64,000 nt of DNA, from positions 141,594,876-141,658,875 of the forward strand of contig OX465281.1 of the NCBI GenBank assembly GCA_949987705.1. The letters are read 5' to 3'. Source of the stretch: Thereva unica (Eukaryota; Arthropoda; Insecta; Diptera; Therevidae). The notes under the pieces were generated by a model that was not told where the DNA came from, ran no database searches, and saw only the letters and a program-made list of their open reading frames with translations. The position numbers were made by a program, and so were the translations under genes. Each line of letters begins with the position of its first letter. The first letter of the stretch is position 1. Below are positions 63,576 to 64,000 of this stretch, one piece after another.

Positions 63576-64000
63576 GGGTTGCCACTTTGGCTCTATAGAG
63601 CCATTTGTGGCTCTTTATCAAAAAAACTTTTAAAATTGGCTCTTTGGCTCTTTTTCAACTTAAATGGCTCTTTTGCCTTTTTCTTTCAACTTGATCTGGA
63701 ATTTTAACTGATTTGGTTTTTCCTAATTACATACTCGCAAAGAATTTGCCATTACTGTTACCGGATAAAAATTCAGTATTTGATTTCAAGATTTTAGAAC
63801 TATCCTACAACTAATTTCTCTGGTCGACCAAGCCTCCTACTCGTATGGTAAAGAAAAAGATTTGTTTTTGACATCTTATTGGATATGACTCATGAAATCA
63901 GAATGGGCAGACGTAACGTAGTTATGTGATCGCAAGAATTGATCAAACTTAAACATTTATAGCGACGACACCGACCTTTGAATGTAGCACTAAACTTAAA
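63576..64000 (+). mobile_element. Possible hAT element, left end only
   Basis: CAGGGTTGCCACTTTGGCTC has the hAT-like CAGGGTTGCCA start and is followed by repeated GGCTCT(TT) motifs (63590-63680). The element would extend beyond the window, so the other end and target site cannot be seen. Confidence 0.4.

Overview
The window reads as insect DNA: AT-rich, with introns of 60-106 bp and animal-type transposable elements (Gypsy, BEL/Pao, RTE, Jockey and LOA retrotransposons; PIF/Harbinger, Tc1, hAT and a Tnp2-like DNA transposon). It also has a DUF4806 gene and a TTAGG-like tail. The species cannot be named from this. I found no convincing single-copy host gene; nearly everything I can assign is mobile DNA.

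Region 1-21263 is a nested stack on the minus strand. A Jockey-like element (ORF1 starting near 21263) carries two Harbinger-type MITEs. A Gypsy element, G1, interrupts its endonuclease. G1 runs from about 18818 leftwards out of the window and is cut by five further insertions: an RTE copy (128-1666), a Jockey-like element (2106-~5740) that itself holds a 1.9-kb solo LTR, a tRNA-derived SINE plus a satellite-bearing element (6184-7711), a MITE with a second MITE inside it (7903-8539), and a second complete Gypsy element, G2 (9344-17824). G2 is in turn split by a long RTE copy (14249-16868) and a hAT MITE (11748-12384). For most of these, removing the insert plus one target-site copy rejoins the interrupted reading frame, so the order of events can be read off.

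Region 21300-27340 holds worn pieces: BEL/Pao pol, an ~880-bp dispersed repeat, a second satellite-bearing element, a hAT end, a deleted RTE copy and a decayed relative of G2. At 27341-33387 lies G3, a complete Gypsy-type retrotransposon with two 603-bp LTRs that look identical, a TAAT target duplication and one unbroken 1414-codon gag-pol frame. It is the youngest element here.

Region 33388-50000 carries a hAT remnant, a spliced DUF4806 gene and a Tnp2/CACTA-like transposase in the same orientation. These are broken up by a 2.6-kb foldback element with ~590-bp arms, a Tc1 element containing a LOA-type retrotransposon, a third satellite-bearing element, and a 3.2-kb element with 308-bp terminal inverted repeats.

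Region 51000-57010 holds a decayed DNA element and then an apparently intact PIF/Harbinger transposon with both of its genes, each spliced. The right end has a lone Gypsy LTR with its primer-binding site, a Jockey scrap, a second foldback element with ~750-bp arms, and the start of a hAT-like element that runs out of the window.
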